NCBI RefSeq assembly: GCF_004328645.1
Contig: NZ_CP031395.1
Span: 2,629,501-2,693,500 of the forward strand
From: Hylemonella gracilis
GTDB lineage: Bacteria > Pseudomonadota > Gammaproteobacteria > Burkholderiales > Burkholderiaceae_C
DNA: 64,000 nucleotides
Reading direction: 5' to 3'
Below are positions 19,520 to 30,115 of this stretch, piece by piece. Numbering within the stretch: position 1 is the first letter of the stretch; each line of letters opens with the position of its first letter. Position numbers and translations under genes: made by a program. Under the pieces are notes generated by a model. The model searched no databases and was not told the DNA's origin. It saw only the letters and a list, made by a program, of their open reading frames with translations.

Positions 19520-19732
19520 TCAGCTCACCGCACGGATGTTGGAGGCCTGCGGGCCCTTCGCACCTTCGGTGACTTCGAACTGCACATGTTGGTTCTCGGT
19601 CAAGGTCTTGAAGCCGCCACCTTGGATTTCACGGAAGTGGGCAAAAAGGTCCTTGCCACCCTGATCGGGGGCAATGAAGCCAAAGCCCTTGCCTTCGTTG
19701 AACCACTTCACGGTTCCGGTCTGTGTCGTCAT
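19520..19732 (-). CDS. cspA: Cold-shock protein (CspA family)
   Basis: The 70-residue protein is a single cold-shock domain. It carries both RNA-binding motifs, KGFGFI (RNP1) and DLFAHF (RNP2-like, usually VFVHF), and starts [14 protein letters not shown]. It binds single-stranded RNA and DNA and acts as an RNA chaperone. The leader between the upstream VOC gene and the start is 196 bases, room for the long 5' untranslated region usual for cold-shock genes. RBS-like GAAAGGAAA lies just before the ATG. Two hairpins follow the stop. Confidence 0.95.
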   Translation of the reverse strand: MTTQTGTVKWFNEGKGFGFIAPDQGGKDLFAHFREIQGGGFKTLTENQHVQFEVTEGAKGPQASNIRAVS

Positions 19733-19928
19733 GTTGATTTCCTTTCGAAGTTGCCGGGACGCAAGAACACGCCCGGTGAAGAGATGCCAAGAAAATCATC
19801 GAAGGAAGTTCGACACGGCCGCCGGAGAAATCCGGGGGAAGCGAATAAAGACCGATGCAGTGATGGTCTTGCACATATCAACAGGCCCATGGTACCCGTA
19901 ACGGGAGTCGCGTGCGGGTTTTCCCAAC

Positions 19929-20408
19929 TTATCTTTTCGAGGGTGCGTCAGACGGTGGGGGCGCCGACGAAGTGTTGAACAGCGCGGTGTAGCGGCGCTG
20001 CATCTCCTCGGGTGTCACCGTTTCAATGGCGTGCCCGATCAACCAGCGATGGCCCAGGGGATCACGCACGGTGCCGGAACGTTCGCCGTAGAAATGGTCT
20101 TGCGGCGCCCGCTCCAGGGTGCCGCCGGCCGCCACCACCCGGTCGATCAGCGCGTCCGCGTCCTCCACGTGCAGGTGCAGCGTGACTGGCAGGGCACTCA
20201 GGCCCTCGGGGCTGCGCACGCCCAGTTCGGGGTACTCCTCCGACAACATCAGCGTGTGGCCGCCGAAGTCCATCTCGGCGTGGCCGACGCGGCCGTCCGG
20301 CTCGGTCAGGCGGAACCGTTCGCGCGCGCCAAAGCCGCGGGTGTAGAAATCGATCGCGGCGCGTGCATCGCGCACGCACAGGTAGGCGTACAGCTCGTGG
20401 ATGGTCAT
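19929..20408 (-). CDS. VOC-family (glyoxalase/PhnB-like) protein
   Basis: From the ATG at 20408 the product is 159 residues (MTIHELYAYLCVRDA). The vicinal-oxygen-chelate pattern is clear: AIDFYTRGFGARERFRL, HAEMDFGGHTLMLSEEYPE, VEDADALIDRVVAAGG, and near the end YGERSGTVRDPLGHRW. This is the PhnB-like subgroup, whose substrates are mostly unknown. It lies 87 bases after an AraC-type regulator on the same strand, an arrangement often seen for such proteins, so the regulator may control it. Confidence 0.82.
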   Translation of the reverse strand: MTIHELYAYLCVRDARAAIDFYTRGFGARERFRLTEPDGRVGHAEMDFGGHTLMLSEEYPELGVRSPEGLSALPVTLHLHVEDADALIDRVVAAGGTLERAPQDHFYGERSGTVRDPLGHRWLIGHAIETVTPEEMQRRYTALFNTSSAPPPSDAPSKR

Positions 20409-20495
20409 GGCAACTCCTGGTCGGTAAGGCAGCATTCTTGCGCGAGCAGGCCGCCGCGTCTTGCAGCAAATTGACCTCGGCCGATCTCAACGTCG

Positions 20496-21344
20496 CTAGG
20501 GTCTCAGCACCTGGGGTGCAAGCGGGACATGGCGCGGCGTGGCCGGGTCGGCCTGGCGCCGCCAGACGCCGGGCGTCATGCCCGTGATGTCACGGAAGCT
20601 GTTCGCCAGATGGGCCTGGTCCGCGTAGCCGGTGGCTGCGGCGATGCCCGACCAGGTTTCCATGGGTCGGGCGGCCAGCGCCAGCACCTGGTTGAAACGC
20701 TGCAGGGCCAGCCAATCGTGTGGCGCGAGCCCGGTGGCCTGGCGGAACAGCGCAATGCAGTGGCGGTGGCTGAGACCGCTGGCACGCACCAGATCGGCAG
20801 CCCGTTGCTCAGGATGCCCGGGACGCCGCAGCACTTGGACCAGAGCGGGATGCAGCGCCACGGGCCGGCCCTGGGCCCGGACCAACAACCAGTGCTCGAA
20901 CACGGCCAGTCGCCCTGCCCCGTCCCGACAAGACCGCAGGCGCTCGGACAAGGCCTCCACCTCGCCCACTGGCAAGAGTTGGTCCAGCGGTGTGTGCTGC
21001 CCGGCCAGCGCGGATTCCGGCACGCCCAACAGCACGCGGGCCGCACCCGGCCGCAGCATCGCGCCCACCGACGCCGAGGGCTGGGACACATCGCGCAGGT
21101 GGTAAACCGTGCGGGCACCGCCCACCACGGCATGGCCCAATCCCTGGCCGTGCAGATCGTCGGCATGCTTGAAGATGTGCAAGGGCGGGCCATCGATACG
21201 CAGCGCGATGTGCGTGGCCCCGGTGGGCAGCACATGCTCGCGGGCACCGGGCAAGCTGGGTGCCCCGGGCGATGGGTCGTGCGCCCAGATGGAGTCCACC
21301 AGGGCGCGCAGCGCGGGGACGGGAGGACGGTGCAGCGTCGCCAT
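20496..21344 (-). CDS. AraC-family transcriptional regulator
   Basis: Start at 21344 (MATLHRPPVPALRALV) gives 282 residues. The C-terminal third has two helix-turn-helix units typical of AraC: DLVRASGLSHRHCIALFRQATG and IAAATGYADQAHLANSFRDITGMTPGVWR. The N-terminal part (HVLPTGATHIALRIDG, VGAMLRPGAARVLLGVP) resembles the sensing domain found in AraC proteins that neighbour VOC genes. It probably regulates the adjacent VOC gene and itself; the ligand is unknown. Confidence 0.82.
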   Translation of the reverse strand: MATLHRPPVPALRALVDSIWAHDPSPGAPSLPGAREHVLPTGATHIALRIDGPPLHIFKHADDLHGQGLGHAVVGGARTVYHLRDVSQPSASVGAMLRPGAARVLLGVPESALAGQHTPLDQLLPVGEVEALSERLRSCRDGAGRLAVFEHWLLVRAQGRPVALHPALVQVLRRPGHPEQRAADLVRASGLSHRHCIALFRQATGLAPHDWLALQRFNQVLALAARPMETWSGIAAATGYADQAHLANSFRDITGMTPGVWRRQADPATPRHVPLAPQVLRP

Positions 21345-21484
21345 GCCGTGATGGTAGCGGCGCGGCAATCCGACAGGCGCAGCGCCCCGTCAGGCCTTGC
21401 TTAAAACCAGACCAGGCATCACGCCGACGCAGATGCTTCGACGGATGGCGATCGAAATTGAAGGGGACGCTGTGGCCTCCTGCC

Positions 21485-23104
21485 TCACTCCCACTCAATC
21501 GTCGCTGGCGGCTTGCTGCTCACGTCATAGGTCACGCGATTGATGCCGCGCACCTCGTTGATGATGCGGCTGCTGACCTTCTTGAGCAGCGCGTAGGGCA
21601 GCTCGGCCCAGTCGGCGGTCATGAAGTCGCTGGTCTGCACGGCACGCAGGGCCACGACGTAGTCGTAGGTGCGGCCGTCGCCCATCACGCCCACGCTCTT
21701 GACGGGCAGGAAGACGGTGAAGGCCTGGCTGGTCAGCTCGTACCAGGTCTTGCCGGTTTCCGCGTCCTTGAAGTTGCGCAGTTCCTCGATGAAGATGGCG
21801 TCGGCGCGGCGCAGCAGGTCCGCGTAGTCCTTCTTCACCTCGCCGAGGATGCGCACGCCCAGACCCGGGCCTGGGAAGGGATGGCGGTAGACCATGTCGT
21901 GCGGCAGGCCCAAGGCCACGCCCAGTTCGCGCACCTCGTCCTTGAACAGGTCACGCAGCGGCTCCAGCAACTTCAGTCCCAGCTGCTCGGGCAGGCCCCC
22001 CACGTTGTGGTGGCTCTTGATGGTGACGGCCTTCTTGCTCTTGGCACCGCCGGACTCGATGACGTCGGGGTAAATGGTGCCCTGGGCCAGGAAAGTCGCA
22101 CCCTTGGAACCCGGGCGCGCCGCCTTCAGTTTCTCTGCCTCGGCCTTGAACACGTCCACGAAGAGGCGACCAATGATCTTGCGTTTCTGTTCCGGGTCGC
22201 TCACGCCCGCGAGTTCGCGCAGAAAGAGTTCGCTGGCGTCCACGCGCACAACCTTGGCGTGCAGCTTGCCGGCGAACATCTCCATCACCATGTCGCCCTC
22301 GTTCAGGCGCAAGAGGCCGTGATCCACGAAGACGCAGGTGAGCTGGTCGCCGATGGCGCGGTGGATCAGCGCGGCGGCCACGGAGGAGTCCACGCCGCCC
22401 GACAGGCCGAGGATGACTTCCTCATTTCCGACCTGTTGCTTGATCGCTGCCACGGCCTCGTCGATGTGGCCGTCCATCACCCAGTCGGGCCGGGTCTTGC
22501 AGATGTCGAGCACGAAGCGTTCCAGGATGGCCCGGCCCTGCACCGTGTGCGTGACTTCAGGATGGAACTGCACGGCATAGAAGCCGCGTGCTTCATCGGC
22601 CATGCCCGCGATCGGGCAGGAGGGCGTGGAGGCCATGAGCTTGAAGCCCGGCGGCAGCTCGGTCACCTTGTCGCCATGGCTCATCCAGACCTTGAGCATG
22701 CCGTGCCCCTCGGGCGTGGCGTAGTCCTGGATGCCATTGAAAAGTTGGGTATGACCATGCGCTCGGACATCGGCAGTACCGAACTCGCGCTTGTGCCCGC
22801 CCTCGACCTTGCCGCCCAACTGGTGGGCCATCGCCTGCATGCCGTAGCAGATGCCCAGCACCGGCACGCCCAGTTCGAACACGGCCTGCGGGGCCTTGTC
22901 CGTCGTATCCTCGTAGACGCTGGCGTGGCTGCCGGAGAGGATGACCCCCTTGAGCGCACCGTCCTTGGCGTAGTCACGGATCCAGGCGTCCGTCACGTCG
23001 CAGGGGTGGACTTCGGAATAGACATGCGCCTCGCGGACGCGCCGAGCGATGAGCTGGGTGACTTGGGAGCCAAAATCGAGGATGAGGATTTTCTGGTGCT
23101 GCAT
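21485..23104 (-). CDS. guaA: GMP synthase (glutamine-hydrolysing)
   Basis: The 539-residue enzyme starts [19 protein letters not shown]. The class I glutamine amidotransferase domain has GICYGMQ with the catalytic Cys and FHPEVTHT with the His. The ATP-pyrophosphatase domain follows with [16 protein letters not shown]. The C-terminal dimerisation domain ends in [18 protein letters not shown], the usual terminus. It aminates XMP to GMP. It lies 79 bases downstream of guaB, with a hairpin in between. Confidence 0.97.
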   Translation of the reverse strand: MQHQKILILDFGSQVTQLIARRVREAHVYSEVHPCDVTDAWIRDYAKDGALKGVILSGSHASVYEDTTDKAPQAVFELGVPVLGICYGMQAMAHQLGGKVEGGHKREFGTADVRAHGHTQLFNGIQDYATPEGHGMLKVWMSHGDKVTELPPGFKLMASTPSCPIAGMADEARGFYAVQFHPEVTHTVQGRAILERFVLDICKTRPDWVMDGHIDEAVAAIKQQVGNEEVILGLSGGVDSSVAAALIHRAIGDQLTCVFVDHGLLRLNEGDMVMEMFAGKLHAKVVRVDASELFLRELAGVSDPEQKRKIIGRLFVDVFKAEAEKLKAARPGSKGATFLAQGTIYPDVIESGGAKSKKAVTIKSHHNVGGLPEQLGLKLLEPLRDLFKDEVRELGVALGLPHDMVYRHPFPGPGLGVRILGEVKKDYADLLRRADAIFIEELRNFKDAETGKTWYELTSQAFTVFLPVKSVGVMGDGRTYDYVVALRAVQTSDFMTADWAELPYALLKKVSSRIINEVRGINRVTYDVSSKPPATIEWE

Positions 23105-23138
23105 GGTGCTGGAACTGAAATGACTTTGAAAACAGAAA

Positions 23139-23165
23139 GCCCGAACACCATGATGGGGTTCGGGC
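23139..23165 (-). terminator. Hairpin between guaB and guaA
   Basis: GCCCGAAC and GTTCGGGC form an 8-bp stem, with a further CCA/TGG pairing inside the loop. On the minus strand it is followed by TTTCTGTTTTC. It starts 19 bases past the guaB stop. It could be a partial terminator that sets guaA expression relative to guaB, or the end of a guaB-only transcript. Confidence 0.5.
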
Positions 23166-23183
23166 CTGGTGTCTCAGGGCGTC

Positions 23184-24656
<1,473 letters not shown>

Positions 24657-24750
24657 CTAGGGCTCCAAAAACAGCATTGTACCCGCGCGCCCAGGCGGGT
24701 TTTGCACCGAGGCGGCAAGACCCTGACGACAACCTCGCCGTTGGCCCACC

Positions 24751-25128
24751 TCAGTAGCCGGCTTTGCCGCCGGCCCGACGCTGGGCAAACAGGCCGGCGC
24801 GCTTGATGCCCTGGCTCGCGAAACGCTCGCGCCGAGCCACTTTCGGATCCACCCGCAAGGGGCGATAGAGCTCGACGCGATCGCCCGCGCGCAGCACCTG
24901 CTCAAGCGTGGTCTTACGACCCCAGAGACCGAGCATGCCGTGGGCAGCGAGATCGCCCAGGTTCTGCGCGGTCAACTCCGGCCAGTCACAGGCTGCCAAG
25001 GCCTGCGCCACGGTGGCGCCCGCAGGCAAGGTCAAAACCTTTTCACGCACAGGCCGCGCGGCCTGTGCCTGCGCCACGACCACGGTGATGGTCGCCTGGG
25101 CCGGCGTCTGCGGTGTGAGGGAAGACAT
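24751..25128 (-). CDS. rnfH: RnfH-family ubiquitin-like protein
   Basis: The 125-residue protein has the beta-grasp pattern of the RnfH/YfjF family. TITVVVAQAQAARPVREKVLTLP and GATVAQALAA are followed by GLWGRKTTLEQVLRAGDRVELYRPL and the conserved RVDPKVARRERF. The function is not established. In many proteobacteria it neighbours ratA, as here, 17 bases upstream. The C-terminal tail (KRAGLFAQRRAGGKAGY) is basic. Confidence 0.85.
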   Translation of the reverse strand: MSSLTPQTPAQATITVVVAQAQAARPVREKVLTLPAGATVAQALAACDWPELTAQNLGDLAAHGMLGLWGRKTTLEQVLRAGDRVELYRPLRVDPKVARRERFASQGIKRAGLFAQRRAGGKAGY

Positions 25129-25145
25129 GCTCTGGCGCCTGACAT

Positions 25146-25598
25146 TCAGGCCGTGCCGTAGACCTGCTCGGCACGCTTGACGAAGGCATCGACCAGTGTG
25201 CCGGCGATCTTGTCGAAAACCGGCCCGACCAGCTTGCCCAGCAAGGCGTTGGTGAAGCCGTACTCCAGCGTCAACTCGACCTTGCAGTGCACATCGCTGC
25301 CGCCGACCGGCGTGAAGGACCAGTGCCCGTCAAGCTGGGAGAACGGCCCATCCACCAGGGTCATGTGTACGCTATTGCCATCCGGGCCGCTTTGGTGGGT
25401 GTTGCGCGTGGTGAAGGCCTGGTGCAGGCCGCTGAAGGCGATACCGACTTCGGCTGTCAGGCCATCGGGACGCGACTCGATCACGCGGGCACGATCGCAC
25501 CAGGGTAGGAACTGCGGATAGTCCGCCACACGCGTGACCAGATCAAACATCTGTTGCGGGCTGAACCAGATCAGGACGGACTTCTTCACAGTTTTCAT
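25146..25598 (-). CDS. ratA: RatA-like START-domain protein (ubiquinone-binding/toxin family)
   Basis: From the ATG at 25598 (MKTVKKSVLIWFSPQQMFDLV) the protein has 150 residues. It matches the polyketide-cyclase/START family RatA (YfjG, COQ10-like): VADYPQFLPWCDRARVIESRPDG in the middle and FDKIAGTLVDAFVKRAEQVYG at the end. In Escherichia coli RatA was reported to inhibit 70S ribosome association, while relatives bind ubiquinone. It is divergent from smpB across 70 bases, a conserved arrangement in proteobacteria. Confidence 0.88.
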   Translation of the reverse strand: MKTVKKSVLIWFSPQQMFDLVTRVADYPQFLPWCDRARVIESRPDGLTAEVGIAFSGLHQAFTTRNTHQSGPDGNSVHMTLVDGPFSQLDGHWSFTPVGGSDVHCKVELTLEYGFTNALLGKLVGPVFDKIAGTLVDAFVKRAEQVYGTA

Positions 25599-25668
25599 AG
25601 AATGGGGGGTTCTTTGCTGCCCCGCCGCGCCATTGTAATTTTGCGCGGAAAGCCCCACATTCAGACGC

Positions 25669-26160
25669 ATGGCCACCGACAAGAAGAATCCCGCGAAAAC
25701 CGCTCTCCCCGCCCGCATCGCCGACAACAAGAAAGCGAGCTTCAATTACCACATCGAGGAGCGTTTCGAGGCGGGCATGGTGCTGGAAGGCTGGGAGGTG
25801 AAAGCCTTGCGCGAGGGCAAGGTGCAGTTGACCGATGGTTACGTGGTCATCCGTAATGGCGAGCTGTTCCTGATTGGCTGCCAGATCAATCCGCTCGGGA
25901 CAGCCTCCACCCATATTCGACCCGACGCGGTGCGCACCAAGAAACTGCTGTTGCACAAGGACGAGATTCGCCGCCTGATCGGCAAAGTCGAGCAAAAGGG
26001 CCATACCCTGGTGCCGCTGAACCTGCACTGGAAGAATGGCAAGGTCAAGGCCGAGATCGCCCTGGCCAAGGGCAAGGCCGAGCACGACAAGCGCGACACC
26101 ATCAAGGAACGCGAGGGCAAGCGCGAGGTGGAGCGGGCCATGAAGCAGCGCGGCCGCTGA
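25669..26160 (+). CDS. smpB: SsrA-binding protein
   Basis: The 163-residue protein carries SmpB landmarks: [22 protein letters not shown], a central barrel with [36 protein letters not shown], and a basic C-terminal tail with [27 protein letters not shown]. It brings tmRNA to stalled ribosomes for trans-translation. No tmRNA gene is seen in this window. Confidence 0.96.
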   Translation: MATDKKNPAKTALPARIADNKKASFNYHIEERFEAGMVLEGWEVKALREGKVQLTDGYVVIRNGELFLIGCQINPLGTASTHIRPDAVRTKKLLLHKDEIRRLIGKVEQKGHTLVPLNLHWKNGKVKAEIALAKGKAEHDKRDTIKEREGKREVERAMKQRGR

Positions 26161-26177
26161 TTTTTTTGCGAAGCCGC

Positions 26178-26207
26178 GGAATAAACGGACGGCCCAGGGC
26201 GTTCATC
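26178..26207 (+). promoter_or_regulatory. Putative ECF sigma-factor promoter
   Basis: GGAAT (26178-26182), 17 bases, then CGTTCATC (26200-26207) matches the general ECF promoter plan (GGAA at -35, CGT at -10). It lies about 40 bases ahead of the lipoprotein start, in an operon that encodes an ECF sigma factor. Autoregulation by that sigma factor is the simple reading. Confidence 0.6.
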
Positions 26208-26245
26208 CAGACAGGCACGCTCTTGTGCCGATTTTTGGAGATCCC

Positions 26246-26629
26246 ATGAAAACCTTGTTTCGCGCTCCTCTTTCCCTGTTCCTCGCCACCGTCGCCCTGG
26301 TCGGTTGCGCGGCCATGGCGGCAACCCCCACCAAGGTCAGCGATGGTGTCCTTGTCGGGCCCAACGGCATGAGCCTCTACACGTTCGACCGCGACGCCAT
26401 GGGCAGCGGCAAATCGGTCTGCAACGGTCCCTGCGCCACCAACTGGCCTCCGCTGATGGCCAGCGACATGGACAAGGGTGATGGCGACTACAGCGTGATC
26501 ACCCGCGACGATGGCAAGAAGCAATGGGCGTTCAAGGGCAAGCCCCTGTATTTCTGGGTCAAGGACAGCAAGCCCGGTGACCGCACGGGCGACGGCTTCA
26601 ACAACGTCTGGAAGCTGGCGCGCCCCTGA
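26246..26629 (+). CDS. Secreted lipoprotein with repeated YxFxxD/YxFWxxD-type motifs
   Basis: The ATG at 26246 gives 127 residues. The signal peptide ends in the lipobox LVGC (Cys21), so a lipid-anchored protein is expected. The mature part has SLYTFDRD and PLYFWVKD, two copies of a short Y-aromatic-D repeat, plus CNGPCATNWPPL with a Cys pair. This is the family of predicted lipoproteins with conserved Yx(FWY)xxD motif. Its function is unknown. It is first in an operon with an ECF sigma factor (46 bases) and its anti-sigma factor. Confidence 0.8.
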   Translation: MKTLFRAPLSLFLATVALVGCAAMAATPTKVSDGVLVGPNGMSLYTFDRDAMGSGKSVCNGPCATNWPPLMASDMDKGDGDYSVITRDDGKKQWAFKGKPLYFWVKDSKPGDRTGDGFNNVWKLARP

Positions 26630-26675
26630 GCGCTGCCAGCAGCCCAGCGACGTCAAGCGACCCGCTGTCTGAACC

Positions 26676-27212
26676 ATGGACCGCCGTTCCCTGATCGAGC
26701 AGATCCCTGCGTTGCGACGTTATGCCCGCGCGTTGACCGGCGACGCGTGGGCCGCCGATGATCTTGTGCAGGACGCGCTTGAACGTGCCTGCGTCAAGTG
26801 GCGGCTCTGGCTGGCGGGGTCGGACTTGCGAGCCTGGCTGTTCACGCTCATGCACAACCTCTACATCAGCCAAGTCCGTCAGCGTCTGCGCCAGGGGCCT
26901 GCGCCCCTGGAATTGGACGCGGTCGAGCAGGAGCCTGCTGCGCCCACGGGCGGCGGCGACGATGCCCTGGATCTGCAGCGTTGCCTGCTGCAGCTGCCGG
27001 ACGAACAACGCGTGACGCTGCTGCTGGTGACGCTGGAAGGCATGACGTATTCGGAGACAGCGCGGATTACCGGCGTGCCGGTCGGGACGGTGATGTCACG
27101 CCTGTCCCGCGCGCGCAGTCGTCTGCAGGAACTGCTGGAAGCGGCCCCCCGCCCGGGCGCCTCCACTGCTGGCTCGGCTACCGTGCACGGCGCGCTGCGT
27201 CGGCTCAAGTAA
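26676..27212 (+). CDS. ECF-type RNA polymerase sigma factor
   Basis: The 178-residue protein has the two-domain ECF layout. Region 2 is RRYARALTGDAWAADDLVQDALERA with the following DLRAWLFTLMHNLYISQVRQR. Region 4 is CLLQLPDEQRVTLLLVTLEGMTYSETARITGVPVGTVMSRLSRAR, a helix-turn-helix. It would direct polymerase to GGAAT/CGTT-type promoters such as the one ahead of the lipoprotein gene. The anti-sigma gene starts 17 bases after its stop. Confidence 0.93.
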   Translation: MDRRSLIEQIPALRRYARALTGDAWAADDLVQDALERACVKWRLWLAGSDLRAWLFTLMHNLYISQVRQRLRQGPAPLELDAVEQEPAAPTGGGDDALDLQRCLLQLPDEQRVTLLLVTLEGMTYSETARITGVPVGTVMSRLSRARSRLQELLEAAPRPGASTAGSATVHGALRRLK

Positions 27213-27229
27213 AGCCCATCACGATCACC

Positions 27230-28036
27230 ATGGACGCACCCCAAGACTCCCCTGTCACGGACGACGAACTGCACGCCCTACTCGACGGTCGGCTCAAGCC
27301 GGAGGAACGCGCGGCGTTGCAGGCTCGCCTGGCCCAGGACCCCACCGCCCATGCGCGCTGGATGGCCTGGCAGCGCCAGCACGCCGCACTGCGCGGCCTG
27401 CACGCCGAGTTGTTGAGGCAGGATTTGCCGATGGCCCTGCAAGGCACTGCCCACAGAGCACAGCATGCGCAGTTGCGGGTGCGGCAGGTGCGGCAGTGGA
27501 GCGGTGTTGCCGCGTCCCTGGTGCTGGCCTTTGGCCTGGGCTGGTTCGGCCGCGCTTTGTGGATGCCGTCCTCGTCCGCGGTGCTGGCCCGGCAGGCGCC
27601 GGCACGGGATTTTGTGCGACAGGCTGCGGTTGCCCACGCGGTCTACAGTCCCGAGCAACGGCACCCGGTCGAGGTGGGCGCGGGCCAGGAGGAACACCTG
27701 GTGCAGTGGTTGTCCAAGCGCCTCGGGCATCCGCTGAAGCTGCCCCAATTGCATGCCTGGGGTTACGACCTGGTGGGTGGGCGTCTGCTGCCTGGCGACG
27801 ACGGCGCTCGCGCTCAGTTCATGTACCAGAACGCGGCCGGTGAACGCGTGACCCTGTACCTGGGCCAACGCCCCGCCGCGCTGGCCGGTGACGCCCAGGT
27901 CGAGTTCCGCTACAGCACCGACGGCCCCGTGCCCAGTTTCTACTGGATGGATGGGGAGCAGGCTTATGCCCTTTCCGGTCCCTTGAGTCGTGAACCCTTG
28001 TTGCGCCTGGCCCAGGCGGTATACCAGCAGTTGTGA
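27230..28036 (+). CDS. Membrane anti-sigma factor
   Basis: The ATG at 27230 gives 268 residues. The N-terminal 50 residues (TDDELHALLDGRLKPEERAAL) look like an anti-sigma cytoplasmic domain. A single membrane segment follows around residues 91-110 (GVAASLVLAFGLGWFG). The rest is periplasmic, with conserved-looking patches LPQLHAWGYDLVGGRLLPG and ERVTLYLGQ. It should hold the ECF sigma factor until a periplasmic signal releases it. The signal is not deducible. Confidence 0.85.
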   Translation: MDAPQDSPVTDDELHALLDGRLKPEERAALQARLAQDPTAHARWMAWQRQHAALRGLHAELLRQDLPMALQGTAHRAQHAQLRVRQVRQWSGVAASLVLAFGLGWFGRALWMPSSSAVLARQAPARDFVRQAAVAHAVYSPEQRHPVEVGAGQEEHLVQWLSKRLGHPLKLPQLHAWGYDLVGGRLLPGDDGARAQFMYQNAAGERVTLYLGQRPAALAGDAQVEFRYSTDGPVPSFYWMDGEQAYALSGPLSREPLLRLAQAVYQQL

Positions 28037-28071
28037 GCCTCGGCGGGCCACACGCGCATCCAGCCCTTCAT

Positions 28072-29001
28072 TCAGGCGCGTGCCCGCACCGCGTTCAAAA
28101 AATACTCGATCTGGGATTGCAGGGCATCGGCCACGGTCCTCACCCAGACCGGTTGGGGCCGGGTCGCGCTGATGGCCACGCTGACCGTCTGAGGTTCGGC
28201 CCCCTTGTCGCGCACGGGCACGAAACGCAGCGTGCCGTCGATCAACTCCCGCGCGGCATCGAGCTCTGACGTGAAGGCCAGGAAACGCCCGGTGCGCACG
28301 AGTGATTTGACCAGGTTGACCGAACTGGTTTCCACGTGCCCCTGGGGGTCAGAAAACAGCCAGCTGTAGCGGGATTCCAGATAGCGTCGGATCAGGAGGG
28401 TTTTGTCCTGCAGGGCAATCGGGTGCGTGCTGGCCTCCTGCAAGCTGATGCTCTTGCGCTGGGCCAGGGGGTGGTCGGGTGCCACGATGCAGCCCAGTGG
28501 CAATTCGGCGCTCCACAGGGCCAGCACGTCGCGCCGTGGCGCCAGATTGAAAATGGCCGCCACCTCCGCGGACCCTTCCGCCAGCGCATGCGCCGCCGCA
28601 TCCGGTGTCGCCGTGGTCACCCGCAGGGAAATGCGCGGATGCGACATGGCCAGACTGTCCACCAGCACGGGCAGCACGGACGAGACGTGGCTGTCCATGG
28701 CGACGAGGTTGACATGGCCTTGCTGGACACCTTGCATGCGTTGGATGTCATCCGCGGCGCGGCGTTCGTCGTCGCGCCAGCGCCGGGCCAGGGTCACGAT
28801 GGTGCTGCCCGAGGGGGTGAGCCGCATGCCGCGGGGCAGGCGTTCGAACAGTGGCACGCCCAGCGCATCCTCCAGTTCGAGGATCTGCCGGTTGATGGCG
28901 GATGCCGCGACGTGCAACTCGCGCGCCGCTTTCTGGATGGAACCGGAGCGTGCCACCTGATCGGCATAACGCAGCACGGCGGGAAGCAGCGAACCTTTCA
29001 T
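28072..29001 (-). CDS. LysR-family transcriptional regulator
   Basis: The ATG at 29001 (MKGSLLPAVLRYADQVAR) gives 309 residues. The N-terminal winged HTH contains SGSIQKAARELHVAASAINRQILELEDALGVPLFERLPRG. The effector domain follows. It is divergent from the Bug-type binding protein and uraD across 113 bases, so it most likely controls them. An imperfect dyad lies just upstream of its start. The inducer is unknown. Confidence 0.9.
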   Translation of the reverse strand: MKGSLLPAVLRYADQVARSGSIQKAARELHVAASAINRQILELEDALGVPLFERLPRGMRLTPSGSTIVTLARRWRDDERRAADDIQRMQGVQQGHVNLVAMDSHVSSVLPVLVDSLAMSHPRISLRVTTATPDAAAHALAEGSAEVAAIFNLAPRRDVLALWSAELPLGCIVAPDHPLAQRKSISLQEASTHPIALQDKTLLIRRYLESRYSWLFSDPQGHVETSSVNLVKSLVRTGRFLAFTSELDAARELIDGTLRFVPVRDKGAEPQTVSVAISATRPQPVWVRTVADALQSQIEYFLNAVRARA

Positions 29002-29010
29002 AGCCTTACT

Positions 29011-29031
29011 CCATACTGATTTTGAGCATGG
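29011..29031. promoter_or_regulatory. Imperfect dyad in the lysR-tctC intergenic region
   Basis: CCATACT and AGCATGG form a 7-bp imperfect inverted repeat (one mismatch) with a 7-base spacer. It sits 10 bases upstream of the LysR start, where an autoregulatory LysR site is expected. Support comes only from the symmetry and position. Confidence 0.35.
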
Positions 29032-29114
29032 ATTGTTGCCAAAATGGTGATCGACAGCAATGGTTCGTGAACCTAGGATGGGCTCCATTCAGTTCCCGTT
29101 TCAAGGATCCGGCC

Positions 29115-30115
29115 ATGAAAAAGCACATCCCCTCTTCCCTGCCCGCGGTTTCGCGCCGCGACGTTCTACGCCTGGCGTCCGCCGGCGCTGCTGTGCTGGC
29201 CTGGCCAGCCTCCCGTGCCGCCGCCTGGCCCGACAAACCCATCCGGCTCGTCGTCACTTTCCCGGCGGGGGGAGCCAGCGACATCGTGGCCCGCGTGCTG
29301 GCCGAGCAATTGACCCCCCGGCTGGGACAGCCCGTGGTCGTGGACAACCGCCCCGGCGCGGGGGCAGCGTGGGTGGCACGGCGGTCGCGCAGTCGCCCGC
29401 CGATGGCTACACCCTGATGCTCTCCAATTCCACGCCCATCTCCATCGGGCCATTCGCGCTGGAGAAGCAGCCCTATGACCCGGTGGCGGACTTCACCCAC
29501 GTGGCGCTGATTGGCTCCGCCCCCTGCGTGGTGATGGCCAATCCGCAAGCTGGACTGCGCAGCCTGGCTGACCTGGAGGCAGCGGCACGCCAGAGCGGTG
29601 GACTGAATTTCGGCTCCGGTGGACCCGCCTCCATCGGCCATGTCTATGGCGAGCTGATGAAAAAGACCTTGAACCTGAATCTGGTGCATGTGCCCTACCG
29701 CGGTGGTGCGCCCATGACCACGGACTTGATCTCTGGCGTGGTCCCCATGGGCATCGATGTGCTGACCGCTTACGTGCCCTACTTCAAGAGTGGCCAGCTC
29801 ATTCCCCTGGCCGTGACATCACCCCGACGTTCCCCGCTGGTGCCCGACGTCCCCAGCGTGACGGAACTGGGCCATGGCCAACTGGTGCTGGAGAATTTCT
29901 TTGGCGTGAGTGGGCCGGCCCAGTTGCCGACAGCGGTGACCGAGCGCATCAATCAGGCCTGCAACGAGGTTCTGGCCCTGGACGCCGTGCAGAAGCGGAT
30001 GCTGGATCTCGGCGTGGCGATCCATCCGACCACGTCCTCGGACTTCTCCCGTTTCGTGCGTGAACAGGTGGGCACGCTGGCGCCCACGGTCAGGAACGCG
30101 GGCGTGCGGCTTTGA
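29115..30115 (+). pseudogene. Bug/TctC-family periplasmic binding protein, apparent frameshift
   Basis: The N-terminal part starts [21 protein letters not shown], a twin-arginine-type signal peptide, and continues [22 protein letters not shown], typical of tripartite-tricarboxylate (Bug) binding proteins. The remainder ([19 protein letters not shown] to the end) is in another frame. The break is at five Gs (29360-29364). One more G restores NRPGAGGSVGGT and a 333-residue protein of normal length. It overlaps uraD by 4 bases (TTGA), which suggests that it imports a purine-degradation compound such as a ureide. Confidence 0.8.

Noticed and set aside
26140..26168. GC-rich sequence and T-run after smpB as a terminator
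   Set aside because: GCGGCCGC is followed by TGATTTTTTT, but a stable stem with matching arms could not be drawn in the sequence.
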